Source: Candidatus Aminicenantota bacterium (lineage in GTDB: Bacteria > Acidobacteriota > Aminicenantia > S016-38). From it: DNA of 8,983 bases. Made by a program: the position numbers and the translations under genes. Below the pieces are notes generated by a model that was not told where the DNA came from, made no database searches, and was given only the letters and a program-made list of their open reading frames with translations. Below, in pieces: positions 1 through 7,230 of this stretch. Every line of letters begins with the position of its first letter. Position 1 is the first letter of the stretch. The stretch spans positions 1 to 8,983 of the forward strand of contig JAMOUL010000185.1 of the NCBI GenBank assembly GCA_027062035.1, given 5' to 3'.

Positions 1-1
1 T

Positions 2-2422
2 ATAAACCACGAGCTTACGCACATCTTCGAGTTTTATATTCTATATGAGGGATTATCTCCCTCAGCCATTTTTAGAATCCAGGTACCCCTGTGGATGATG
101 GAGGGATTTGCAGAATTTGCCACAGGAGACTGGGAACCTTTCCCACTGGTTACGGTGGTTGATGCTGTGGCAAACGATACGGTTCCCCGGCTTTCGAGAT
201 ATGGAGACCTTGTAGGAGGCCAGGGCAGGATTCCCTACGATTTTGGCCACGCAATGTTTGACTTTATCGAACATAAATATGGTCTGACAGGGGTAAGGAA
301 GTTATGGTGGGAGGTAAAAAAGAATAGAATAATCCGTTATACAAACCCCTTAAAGAGAACTTTTCATATTGAAAGGGAGGTTTTTAATAGCGAATTCAAG
401 CATTTTCTTCGGGTGAAGTATTCTGATTTCTTAAGAAGGGACATGCCTGACGATTATGGGGTCCCCATCTCCCCGAGGTTTCCCTTTGTGTATATCTTCT
501 CCTATCAGATTTCTCCTTCTGGAGAAGTGGCGGCGATCCTCACGGTTAATTACTCCCAGGCAGATTACGATATAATCCTGATTTCAATGAGGGATGGGAA
601 AAAAATTAAAAATATAACTCCAGGGATAACGACAAAATATCAGAAGATCCGTTTTGGGTTTGATCCTGCGGCAGGGAAGGGTATCGCCTGGGATAAAAAC
701 GGAGAAAAGATAGCCTTCTTTGGAAAAAGGACAAAGTACTATAGACTTTTTGTGATAGATTCCTTTAAGGGCAGGTTCTTAAAGGAGTTTAAACTCTATA
801 ATATATACAATTCCACTTCCCCTGTGTTTACAAAGGACGGTAAGGGACTTGTTTTTGTAGGTTTTCAGGAATCCGTTTCCTACATCTTTTACATTGATCT
901 GGAAACTGGAAAGATTAGAAAAATGTCCCCTGGGAAATATTATATCCGTGAGGTTGCCCTTTCCCCTGACGAAAAACATATAGCCTTCGTAGCCAACATC
1001 GGCAAAGAGGAGCACATATTCCTGGCTGATTACCCGGAGATGAAAAATATCAGGCAGATAACCTTCAAAAAGGGAGTCAATATAAATCCCAGCTTTATGA
1101 ACAACCACGAAATTCTTTTTTCTTCGAACAGGGAGGGTGGATTTGACCTTTACTCTATAGATGTAAACACCGGAGAAGTAAAACGGTACACGCGGGTTTC
1201 AACAGGATGTTTCTTCCCTCAGTATAAAAACGGAAAGATCTATTTTACGGGTTATTTCAGGAATAACTTCCGGCTTTATACAATGGAACCAAAGGCCAAG
1301 GAAATATATAAGGAGAAAAAGAGGGAGGTTACGGGTATAAAAAGAAGCCTTTTTTCCATTCAGGAAAGCAAGATTCGTCTTAGAAAGGGTATCGGGAAGT
1401 TGTCCCCTGATTTTACCCTCCCAATCTCAATTGCTTATTCCACCGATGGCAGGGTTTTCACTTCTGCCTACCTCTCCTTTTCCGACATTTTTTCCGATCA
1501 TACCCTTTACTTCTATGCGGCTAATGATTACTACTATCAATCCTATGATTTGGGTTACATAAACCAGAAAGGAAGGTTATGGTGGAGGGTAAGGGGATTT
1601 CAATATAAGTTGTATTACTTTTTTGGATATTATTACCCCGAATATTATGGTTATGTGCCGAGCATAGTCCTGAGGCGAATAACTGGAGCCGACGCATATT
1701 TCTATTATCCCCTTGATCTATATCACAGGTTAGAAGCATCTGTGGGAGCGGTGGAGATAAAGGAAAATACGGGTGTTTTTCTGCCATCGGGAAAATACAA
1801 TTTCTACTCAGGAAAATTCTTCAATGTAAACCTCAACTTTGTGAGAGAAACCACCCGGTTTAAGGGTTATGGTCCTGTGGCTGGCGACACACTAAGCGTT
1901 TATTTTGGAAAGGCCTTTCCTCTGGACTCTGCTGGCCTGGAGAATAAAACCATAAAAATAGATGCAAGAAAATACGTTAATCTGGGAAGGGATTTTCTTC
2001 TGGCTTTCAGAACTTATTATTACGGAAGTTTTGGAAAAACCCCATTCTTTGACTGGATCGGCGGAAATAACGAAATAAGAAGTGTGGGTTACAGATCCAT
2101 AATTGGAACACAAACCTTTTTCTTCAATGCAGAATTCAGATTTCCAATAACATATGCTACCTATACCGCCATAGGCAACATTGGACCTATAAGAGGGGTT
2201 ATTTTCTTTGATATTGGAGGCGCAAGATATGGCAATTTTCCATTTAAGTTTGCAGAGGGCAGTTTTCCAAATATAAGGCTCGTAGATGCCTTTGCATCTT
2301 ATGGATATGGCCTGGAGCTTTTCCTTTTCTCGTTTCCCATTCATATCGAATACGTAAAGAGAACTGATTTGAGTTCTGATTTATATTCTGTTTATAATTT
2401 CTGGATAGGTTTTGATTTTTGA
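2..2422 (+). CDS. Peptidase MA-like metalloprotease / TolB-type propeller / Omp85-like barrel protein (5' end missing)
   Basis: The frame is open to the left edge, so the gene is 5'-truncated; the ATG at 95 is internal. Of 806 visible residues, the first hold HELTH (nt 8-22), a HExxH zinc-protease motif, followed 30 residues later by the Glu of WMMEGFAEF (Glu codon at 101), the usual third ligand of gluzincin / Peptidase MA-like enzymes. From about nt 480 to 1300 there are repeated propeller blades (SPSGEVAAI, WDKNGEKIAFFG, FTKDGKGLVFVG, SPDEKHIAFVA, ILFSSNREGGFDLYSI), as in TolB/PD40 repeats. The last ~350 residues are aromatic, alternating beta-strands with GGNNEIRSVGYRS (nt 2060-2098), resembling the (V)RGY loop-6 motif of Omp85 barrels, then NAEFRFPI and FFDIGG, ending in ...WIGFDF with a terminal Phe typical of outer-membrane barrels. 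No POTRA domains are visible. It probably sits in the outer membrane; substrate and role are unknown. Fold assignment is fairly sure, enzymatic activity is inferred. Confidence 0.82.
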   Translation: MNHELTHIFEFYILYEGLSPSAIFRIQVPLWMMEGFAEFATGDWEPFPLVTVVDAVANDTVPRLSRYGDLVGGQGRIPYDFGHAMFDFIEHKYGLTGVRKLWWEVKKNRIIRYTNPLKRTFHIEREVFNSEFKHFLRVKYSDFLRRDMPDDYGVPISPRFPFVYIFSYQISPSGEVAAILTVNYSQADYDIILISMRDGKKIKNITPGITTKYQKIRFGFDPAAGKGIAWDKNGEKIAFFGKRTKYYRLFVIDSFKGRFLKEFKLYNIYNSTSPVFTKDGKGLVFVGFQESVSYIFYIDLETGKIRKMSPGKYYIREVALSPDEKHIAFVANIGKEEHIFLADYPEMKNIRQITFKKGVNINPSFMNNHEILFSSNREGGFDLYSIDVNTGEVKRYTRVSTGCFFPQYKNGKIYFTGYFRNNFRLYTMEPKAKEIYKEKKREVTGIKRSLFSIQESKIRLRKGIGKLSPDFTLPISIAYSTDGRVFTSAYLSFSDIFSDHTLYFYAANDYYYQSYDLGYINQKGRLWWRVRGFQYKLYYFFGYYYPEYYGYVPSIVLRRITGADAYFYYPLDLYHRLEASVGAVEIKENTGVFLPSGKYNFYSGKFFNVNLNFVRETTRFKGYGPVAGDTLSVYFGKAFPLDSAGLENKTIKIDARKYVNLGRDFLLAFRTYYYGSFGKTPFFDWIGGNNEIRSVGYRSIIGTQTFFFNAEFRFPITYATYTAIGNIGPIRGVIFFDIGGARYGNFPFKFAEGSFPNIRLVDAFASYGYGLELFLFSFPIHIEYVKRTDLSSDLYSVYNFWIGFDF
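2369..2398 (+). promoter_or_regulatory. Candidate sigma70-type promoter for dnaA
   Basis: A perfect -10 hexamer TATAAT (2393-2398) lies 18 bases after TTGAGT (2369-2374), which matches 4 of 6 bases of the -35 consensus. Both lie inside the last codons of the upstream barrel gene. Transcription would start near 2405 and give a leader of about 64 nt that contains the DnaA-box cluster, so DnaA bound there could block its own synthesis. The hexamers are seen; promoter function is inferred, and the gene's AT-richness makes chance matches possible. Confidence 0.45.
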
Positions 2423-2425
2423 TAT

Positions 2426-2457
2426 TTTTCCACAGGTTGTGGAAATCTTGTGGAAAA
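2426..2457. promoter_or_regulatory. Cluster of three DnaA boxes upstream of dnaA
   Basis: Three 9-mers match the DnaA-box consensus TTATCCACA: TTTTCCACA at 2426-2434 (+, 8/9), ATTTCCACA at 2438-2446 (read on -, 7/9) and TTTTCCACA at 2449-2457 (read on -, 8/9). The last two are direct repeats 11 bases apart. The first two form a perfect inverted repeat with 8-base arms and a 3-base centre (2427-2445). They fill most of the 46-base gap between the barrel gene and dnaA. Likely roles are dnaA autoregulation and the upstream half of a bipartite replication origin. Confidence 0.75.
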
Positions 2458-2468
2458 CTTTGGTTTAG

Positions 2469-3770
2469 ATGAAGGTATGGAAAACGATAATAAACGAAAT
2501 TGAATCACGGGTTGATCCCTTTACCTTTGAAACATGGTTTAAGCCGCTCGTCTACGTTGGAAAGGTGGGAAACGTCCTATATGTCCGGGCACCAAGCCCG
2601 AGCTTCAAAAAGATGTTCCGGGAAAATTTTCCTGACATATTTGAACTTATAATCTCTGAAGCTCTTCAAAAAAAATACGAAGTAAGGCTTTTTCATGAAG
2701 AAGAGACTGAAGATGAAAGCAGAAAACAGGACAGGAAAAACGTTTCAATCATGCTCAATCCAAAATATACCTTTGAAAACTTTGTGGTTGCCTCTTCAAA
2801 CCAATTTGCATATTCTGCAGCACTTGCTGTGGCTAAAACTCCAAGCAGCAGTTATAACCCTCTTTTTATATACGGTGGCGTTGGTCTGGGAAAAACCCAT
2901 CTTTTAAATGCCATTGGCCATTTCATCATAAAGAACAGGCCGGAACTGATCGTTGTTTATACGACAACAGAAAAATTTATGAATGAAATGGTGGCCTATT
3001 TAAGAAATGATAAAATAATTGATTTTAAAGAAAAATACAGAAAAGTTGATGTTCTTCTTATAGACGACATTCAATTTCTTTCAGGAAAGGAACAAACAAA
3101 AATACAATTGTTCCACCTGTTCAATACCCTCTATGATGCTCAAAAACAAATTGTGCTTTCCAGCGACAGGCCACCAAAGGATATCGAAGGCCTTGAAGAC
3201 CGTATACTTTCAAGGTTTGAATGGGGCTTAATTGCCGACATCCAGCCACCTGAACTTGAAACCAGAATTGCGATACTTCTAAAAAAGGCTGAACTTGAGA
3301 ACTTCCCCATCCCGGAAGATGTAGCTGAATATATTGCCATGAAAATAAAATCAAATGTTAGAAAACTTGAGGGAGCACTTATAAGGCTAAAGGCTCTTTC
3401 AACGTTAAAAAAGGAACCTGTTTCAATCACCCTTGCCAGAGAAGCGCTTAGAACCATAGCAGAGGTAAAGGATGATTATGAAAGCAATATTACTGTAAAT
3501 GTGATAATTGAAAGAGTTGGTGAGGTTTTTGGGGTTGATCCTGATAGAATAAAAACCAAAACAAATATCAGGAGTATAGCTTTACCAAGACAGGTGGCGA
3601 TGTATCTAAGTAAAAAGATACTGAACCTTTCACTTAAGGAAATCGGCAGTCATTTTGGTGGAAAACATCACACAACGGTGCTTCACTCCATAAACAAAAT
3701 AGAAGAACTCATGGAAAAGGATGAAAAGCTAAGGAGAAAAATTGAGGAAATTGAAGGGTTTTTCAGATAA
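2469..3770 (+). CDS. dnaA: Chromosomal replication initiator protein DnaA
   Basis: DnaA is the AAA+ ATPase that binds DnaA boxes, melts the origin and helps load the replicative helicase. The 433-residue protein starts with a recognisable domain I (residues 1-75, FETWFKPL), followed by a very short charged domain II linker (about 77-92), so it is smaller than E. coli DnaA. Domain III carries Walker A GGVGLGKTH (136-144), Walker B VLLIDDIQF (195-203), sensor 1 LSSDRPP (230-236), the arginine-finger/box VII segment EDRILSRFEWG (243-253) and sensor 2 NVRKLEGAL (296-304). Domain IV has LPRQVAMYL (372-380) and the DNA-binding signature GGKHHTTVLHS (397-407). In that signature His400 stands where many homologues have Asp (RDHTTV) and Lys399 replaces Arg. 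The ATG at 2469 gives a normal N-terminus, but no clear Shine-Dalgarno precedes it. DnaA boxes lie on both sides of the gene. Confidence 0.98.
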   Translation: MKVWKTIINEIESRVDPFTFETWFKPLVYVGKVGNVLYVRAPSPSFKKMFRENFPDIFELIISEALQKKYEVRLFHEEETEDESRKQDRKNVSIMLNPKYTFENFVVASSNQFAYSAALAVAKTPSSSYNPLFIYGGVGLGKTHLLNAIGHFIIKNRPELIVVYTTTEKFMNEMVAYLRNDKIIDFKEKYRKVDVLLIDDIQFLSGKEQTKIQLFHLFNTLYDAQKQIVLSSDRPPKDIEGLEDRILSRFEWGLIADIQPPELETRIAILLKKAELENFPIPEDVAEYIAMKIKSNVRKLEGALIRLKALSTLKKEPVSITLAREALRTIAEVKDDYESNITVNVIIERVGEVFGVDPDRIKTKTNIRSIALPRQVAMYLSKKILNLSLKEIGSHFGGKHHTTVLHSINKIEELMEKDEKLRRKIEEIEGFFR

Positions 3771-3801
3771 TTTCAACATCACAAAGTGCGGTTATTACAG
3801 G

Positions 3802-3810
3802 TTTTCCACA
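3802..3810 (+). promoter_or_regulatory. DnaA box in the dnaA-dnaN gap
   Basis: TTTTCCACA matches the DnaA-box consensus at 8 of 9 bases and is the same variant as two of the boxes upstream of dnaA. It lies at the left border of the AT-rich stretch 3811-3880, the position expected for a box that anchors origin melting. Confidence 0.65.
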
Positions 3811-3880
3811 TTTCAACATATGTATTATTCTTTTTGATAAAAATCTTTATATCTAATAGAATTTTATAAGAATAAAAATA
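3811..3880. other. AT-rich stretch, candidate DNA unwinding element of oriC
   Basis: Only 9 of 70 bases are G or C. The stretch lies between a DnaA box (3802-3810) and a perfect, oppositely oriented DnaA box (3895-3903), in the dnaA-dnaN gap where many bacterial origins melt. I could not resolve a convincing run of DnaA-trio repeats; TAATAG at 3855-3859 and neighbours is too short to claim one. The composition and the flanking boxes are seen, origin function is inferred. It overlaps the candidate dnaN promoter. Confidence 0.5.
3834..3862 (+). promoter_or_regulatory. Candidate sigma70-type promoter for the dnaN operon
   Basis: TTGATA (3834-3839) and TAGAAT (3857-3862) each match 5 of 6 consensus bases and are separated by the optimal 17 bases. 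Transcription would begin near 3869 and run into dnaN after a short leader. With the following genes overlapping, this promoter could drive dnaN through the glycerate kinase gene. The region is very AT-rich, which raises the chance-match rate. Confidence 0.5.
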
Positions 3881-3886
3881 AAGGAG
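3881..3886 (+). promoter_or_regulatory. Shine-Dalgarno site that decides the dnaN start
   Basis: AAGGAG ends 7 bases before the ATG at 3894, a normal spacing. A GTG two codons earlier (3888) is in frame but begins only one base after this site, too close for initiation, so the ATG is preferred. Confidence 0.75.
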
Positions 3887-3893
3887 AGTGGAA

Positions 3894-4982
3894 ATGTGGA
3901 TAATCGTATCTAAAGATAAGCTAATTGAAAGTTTATCTCCTCTTCAAGATGTTGTGGAAAAAAGGATGGTCAATCCAAATCTTTCAAATATTCTCATGGA
4001 AGCAAAGGGAAAAGAATTAATAATGAAGGCCACCAACCTTCAGATAGGAATGATAACTTCCACAGAAGCAGATATTAAAGAAGAAGGAACCCTTGGTATA
4101 AACGGAAAAAAGCTTTATGAAATAGTTAAATCCTTTTCATCTGAAGAAGTAACAATAAAAACCCTCACACCAACACATTGTGAAGTAAGTGATGGAAAAT
4201 CTCCTTTTAAGATCCTTTATTCATCACCGGAGGGTTTTCCTGATTTTCCAGAACCCAGATTTGAAATAGAAGGATTCCCCACAAATGTAATGAGGGAATT
4301 TATCAGAAAAACCTTTTTCTCAATAAATGTAAAGGACAGCAGGTTTGTAATAAACGGTGTTTTATTTAAGATAGAAGAGAATAAATCAATTATGGTCTCA
4401 ACAGACGGCCACAGGCTGTCTTATACAGAGACAGAATTTGAAACTTCCCATAAAAAGGAATTTCTCATTCTAAAAACAGTTCTTCAAAAGCTACAGCGGG
4501 CAGAAGAAGACACCATTTCAATAGGAGAAGACGAAAGAAATATATTCTTTAAATTCGATGGAAAAATAATGAACGTTTCCAAGGTTGAAGGAAGATTTCC
4601 AAATTATCAGGTTGTTTTTCCAGATGAGGTAAATTACGAAATAATCGTTAACAAAACGGCCCTGCTGGAGTCCATAAAAAGAGCATCCATAATAATAGAC
4701 GAAAGGGTTTCGGGAATAAGTTTTGAAGTTTCAGAGGGAAAGATAACCATAAAATCACTGAATCCGGACCTCGGAGAGTTTAAGGAGGATCTTGAAGCGG
4801 ATTATAAGGGAGAGAAATTTGAACTTATATTTAACCCGAAGTACCTTATAGAATTTTTAAGTGTTGTGGATTCAGACCTGGTCAAGTTTTATATGAAGGA
4901 AATAGGCAAGGCCGTGGTGTTTGAACCACTCAATGAGGAAATAAAACATCTTTATGTTGTGATGCCCATAAGTAAACCATGA
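3894..4982 (+). CDS. dnaN: DNA polymerase III beta subunit (sliding clamp)
   Basis: DnaN forms the ring-shaped dimer that tethers the replicative polymerase to DNA. The 362-residue product has the family's usual length and three-domain layout. It begins MWIIVSKDKLIESL, like the typical beta-clamp start, and carries STDGHRLS (169-176), VEGRFPNYQVVFP (231-243), NPKYL (314-318) and the C-terminal LYVVMPIS (353-360), a region that helps form the peptide-binding pocket. The C-terminus is extended slightly by Ser-Lys-Pro after the usual MPM/MPI end. The ATG at 3894 is chosen over the GTG at 3888 because of Shine-Dalgarno spacing. A perfect DnaA box overlaps the start codon. The stop overlaps the next gene's start by 4 bases (ATGA at 4979-4982), suggesting translational coupling. 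Confidence 0.98.
   Translation: MWIIVSKDKLIESLSPLQDVVEKRMVNPNLSNILMEAKGKELIMKATNLQIGMITSTEADIKEEGTLGINGKKLYEIVKSFSSEEVTIKTLTPTHCEVSDGKSPFKILYSSPEGFPDFPEPRFEIEGFPTNVMREFIRKTFFSINVKDSRFVINGVLFKIEENKSIMVSTDGHRLSYTETEFETSHKKEFLILKTVLQKLQRAEEDTISIGEDERNIFFKFDGKIMNVSKVEGRFPNYQVVFPDEVNYEIIVNKTALLESIKRASIIIDERVSGISFEVSEGKITIKSLNPDLGEFKEDLEADYKGEKFELIFNPKYLIEFLSVVDSDLVKFYMKEIGKAVVFEPLNEEIKHLYVVMPISKP
3895..3903 (-). promoter_or_regulatory. Perfect DnaA box across the dnaN start codon
   Basis: TGTGGATAA on the + strand is the exact reverse complement of TTATCCACA. It uses the second and third bases of the dnaN ATG. It is the only 9/9 box I found, lies about 15 bases right of the AT-rich stretch and points toward it. 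DnaA bound here could take part in origin melting and also interfere with dnaN expression. Confidence 0.65.
3953..3961 (-). promoter_or_regulatory. Possible DnaA box inside dnaN
   Basis: TGTGGAAAA is the reverse complement of TTTTCCACA, 8 of 9 bases to consensus and identical to the variant found at 2426, 2449 and 3802. It falls in codons of dnaN (Val-Val-Glu-Lys), so coding constraint alone could explain it; its repeated variant and closeness to the other boxes favour a real site. Confidence 0.35.
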
Positions 4983-6649
4983 AAAAAGCCGCAATTATAC
5001 TGTTTCTTATCCTGTCTGCAGGATTTATATTAAGAACGGTTTATATAAAGGCTGATGCCCCTCTGAAGATTGTAAATCTTACAAACAGCGGCGGAATATA
5101 TTTTGATGAGGGTATATACCCACACAATGCAAGGAACAAAATACTTTTCGGTAGGTGGGTTACCGACGAATGGAATCCTATAATCTATAGTTTTATCCTG
5201 AATTATCTGTATTATGTGGTATTTCTCCTTTTTGGCATAGGGATCGTACAGATAAAAATTGTCCACGTTGTAATTTCACTTTTCTTTCTCCTTTTTTATT
5301 ACCTTTCCACCCGGGAAGAATTTGGCCTGCCGGAGGCACTTTTATATACCACAATTCCAGCCTTCAGCTTTGTCTATCTTATTTACAACAGGAACGGACT
5401 CGTTGAAAACGTAATGACCCTGCTTTTTATGGTTTCTTTTTACATGTTCCTTCTTTCGTTGAAAAGGGAAAAGTTTAGTTACTGGAACGGATTTTTTGCC
5501 TCCCTGGCCTTTATAACAAAATATTATGGAATTTATTTTGTTCTGGCCGACATCATTGCCCTTTTATATGCCCAAAGGGGAAAGAAAAAGAAGTCGATTC
5601 TCTTATTTGGCCTTGGTTTTCTAACCACTTTGATCCTGTGGTTTTTCCTGATATTCCTGCCATTTAAGGAAAACTATTTGAAAATAAGTGGAGGATGGAC
5701 AAAGCTTTCCAGACCGCCATTAACAAAACCCCTTGAATTGCTTTCCAATCTGGACAGGTTTATAGCCTTCAGATATTTTTCCCTTTCTCCCATTCTGCTT
5801 GTGCTCGGTATAATTTTCGTGTCCATAGCCATATATAAACTTTTAAGATGGAAGATAAAGCCATCCCAACTATTTGTTCTTTTGTGGCTGCTTATCGGAT
5901 GTGGGGAGATTGGAATACTTTACTATCATCCTCTGAGATATTTCGTTCCTATTTATCCTGCGTTTTTCCTTGCAGCTGCCTATGCTCTCCACTGGATGTT
6001 TTTCTCTGAGGAGAAGTTAGAGCTAAAACCGATCCCTTCAATAATAACCGGCATCATCTTTTTATATCTTATATACAAAGCTCATATATTTCTTTTGAGA
6101 TATCCCAGGTTCCCTGACTTTCTGATGTTCAAATTTTTCTCGCTGAAGAAGTTCTATGCAACCCCGGTGTTATATATAAATCTGATTCTTGCAGGCCTTC
6201 TTCTTTTTGTATTTCTCTATAGGTTGGCCAAACCACTTAAACTCAAGGTAGCAATAATAATATTTGCTTTAATTCCCTCTCTTAACTCACTTTATCTTTT
6301 CTACACGCATTTTCTTTCCCACCCGGAATACAAGGTGGAAGGAATGGCTGAATATGTGAAAACCCATTTTTCAAGATCCAACGTTTTCATGGGTCTGGAG
6401 GCTCCAAGAATTGTGCTTTACACCCGGATGAAAGTTGTTTTTGCATACAAGGATTGGTATAACGATAAAAACGATCCGTTTAGAAGGTTTAAGGTTACCC
6501 ACCTGGTGGAGATGAGAAAGTTTCATCAATTGTGGTGGGTGAAAGCGATGTATCCAGAAATATTTAACAATATGGAACTTGTGGCTTCCTTCCCCATCTG
6601 GGATACCTCTATAGATATTTACAGAATTAAATGGGAAAACATAAAATAG
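4979..6649 (+). CDS. Polytopic GT-C glycosyltransferase, PMT_2/ArnT-like
   Basis: This 556-residue integral membrane protein looks like a GT-C fold enzyme that moves a sugar from a lipid-linked donor to an acceptor on the outer face of the cytoplasmic membrane. It has an N-terminal membrane segment (about 4-22), then FDEGIYPHNARNKILFGRW (42-60), whose Asp43-Glu44 fits the acidic catalytic loop of this family. NRNGLVENV (137-145) and LAFITKYYGIYF (176-187) resemble the conserved (S)RxxxxEN and LAxLTKxxG segments. YYHPLRYFVPIYPAFFLAA (315-333) matches the late RYxLPxxP motif. I judge 12-13 membrane segments by eye, then a roughly 105-residue soluble tail (450-556). The donor and acceptor cannot be read from sequence. 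Its start overlaps dnaN by 4 bases and its end overlaps tmk by 19, with no clear Shine-Dalgarno. A membrane glycosyltransferase between dnaN and tmk is unusual. Confidence 0.82.
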   Translation: MKKAAIILFLILSAGFILRTVYIKADAPLKIVNLTNSGGIYFDEGIYPHNARNKILFGRWVTDEWNPIIYSFILNYLYYVVFLLFGIGIVQIKIVHVVISLFFLLFYYLSTREEFGLPEALLYTTIPAFSFVYLIYNRNGLVENVMTLLFMVSFYMFLLSLKREKFSYWNGFFASLAFITKYYGIYFVLADIIALLYAQRGKKKKSILLFGLGFLTTLILWFFLIFLPFKENYLKISGGWTKLSRPPLTKPLELLSNLDRFIAFRYFSLSPILLVLGIIFVSIAIYKLLRWKIKPSQLFVLLWLLIGCGEIGILYYHPLRYFVPIYPAFFLAAAYALHWMFFSEEKLELKPIPSIITGIIFLYLIYKAHIFLLRYPRFPDFLMFKFFSLKKFYATPVLYINLILAGLLLFVFLYRLAKPLKLKVAIIIFALIPSLNSLYLFYTHFLSHPEYKVEGMAEYVKTHFSRSNVFMGLEAPRIVLYTRMKVVFAYKDWYNDKNDPFRRFKVTHLVEMRKFHQLWWVKAMYPEIFNNMELVASFPIWDTSIDIYRIKWENIK

Positions 6650-7230
6650 GAAAACTTGTTGTTCTTGAGGGAATAGACGGCGCAGGAAAATCCACAATAG
6701 GAAAGTTCCTCTATGAAGAACTTTCCAGACGTGGCATATCCTGTGTTTTTACGAGAGAGCCCACAGACGGAAGGTATGGTAGGGAATTGAGGGAAAGGAT
6801 AAAGAAGGGAAACCTCACCCCGCAGGAGGAACTCGACTTGTTTCTAAAGGATAGGGAAGAACATGTTAAAAATTTTATAGTTCCCCAAATGGAAAGGGGA
6901 AAGCTTATAATCTGTGATAGATACTATCTGTCGAACTGTGCATACCAGGGCGCAAGAGGTATTGATCCTGAGGAGATTTTGAAAAAGAACAGGAACTTTC
7001 CTGCTCCAGATCTGGTAATTTTTCTGGACATAATTCCGGAAAAGGCCCTCGAAAGAAAAAAGAATTTGCTGACTCATTTTGAAAACAGGGATTTTTTGAG
7101 AAGGGTAAGGGAGCTTTATCTAAAAATTCTCCCACTGTTTCGATTTGTTAACATAAATGCTTCAAATTCCCTTGGTTTTGTTAAGAAACTTGCGCTGAGT
7201 GCCGTACTGGACCTGATAAATGAGGGATAA
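6631..7230 (+). CDS. tmk: Thymidylate kinase
   Basis: Tmk phosphorylates dTMP to dTDP with ATP, a required step of dTTP supply in the cytoplasm. The 199-residue protein carries the P-loop GIDGAGKST (14-22), the TREPTDG segment (41-47) and the DRY-containing nucleotide-binding stretch CDRYYLSNCAYQGARG (95-110). The LID region (about 141-158, ERKKNLLTHFENRDFLRR) is somewhat short and poor in the usual Gly/Arg pattern, although the following VRELYL helix is normal. The length is slightly under the common 200-215 residues. The ATG at 6631 lies inside the end of the glycosyltransferase gene (19-base overlap); no clear Shine-Dalgarno precedes it, so translation is probably coupled. The gene overlaps the glycerate kinase start by 11 bases. 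Pairing tmk with dnaN makes functional sense for DNA synthesis. Confidence 0.96.
   Translation: MGKHKIGKLVVLEGIDGAGKSTIGKFLYEELSRRGISCVFTREPTDGRYGRELRERIKKGNLTPQEELDLFLKDREEHVKNFIVPQMERGKLIICDRYYLSNCAYQGARGIDPEEILKKNRNFPAPDLVIFLDIIPEKALERKKNLLTHFENRDFLRRVRELYLKILPLFRFVNINASNSLGFVKKLALSAVLDLINEG

Noticed and set aside
95..100. ATG at 95 as the true start of the barrel protein
   Set aside because: The frame continues open to the window edge and upstream codons encode the HELTH zinc motif, so this Met is internal to the peptidase active-site region.
2427..2445. Inverted repeat after the barrel gene as a possible transcription terminator
   Set aside because: The stem is 8 bases with a 3-base loop but is not followed by a T-run, and both arms are DnaA boxes, which explains the symmetry better.
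3888..3893. GTG at 3888 as dnaN start, adding two residues
   Set aside because: It begins only one base after the AAGGAG site; the ATG at 3894 has proper spacing and gives the usual clamp N-terminus.
3811..3893. DnaA-trio repeat run next to the AT-rich stretch
   Set aside because: Only isolated TAA/TAG-like triplets are visible on either strand; no run of three or more in phase could be defended.
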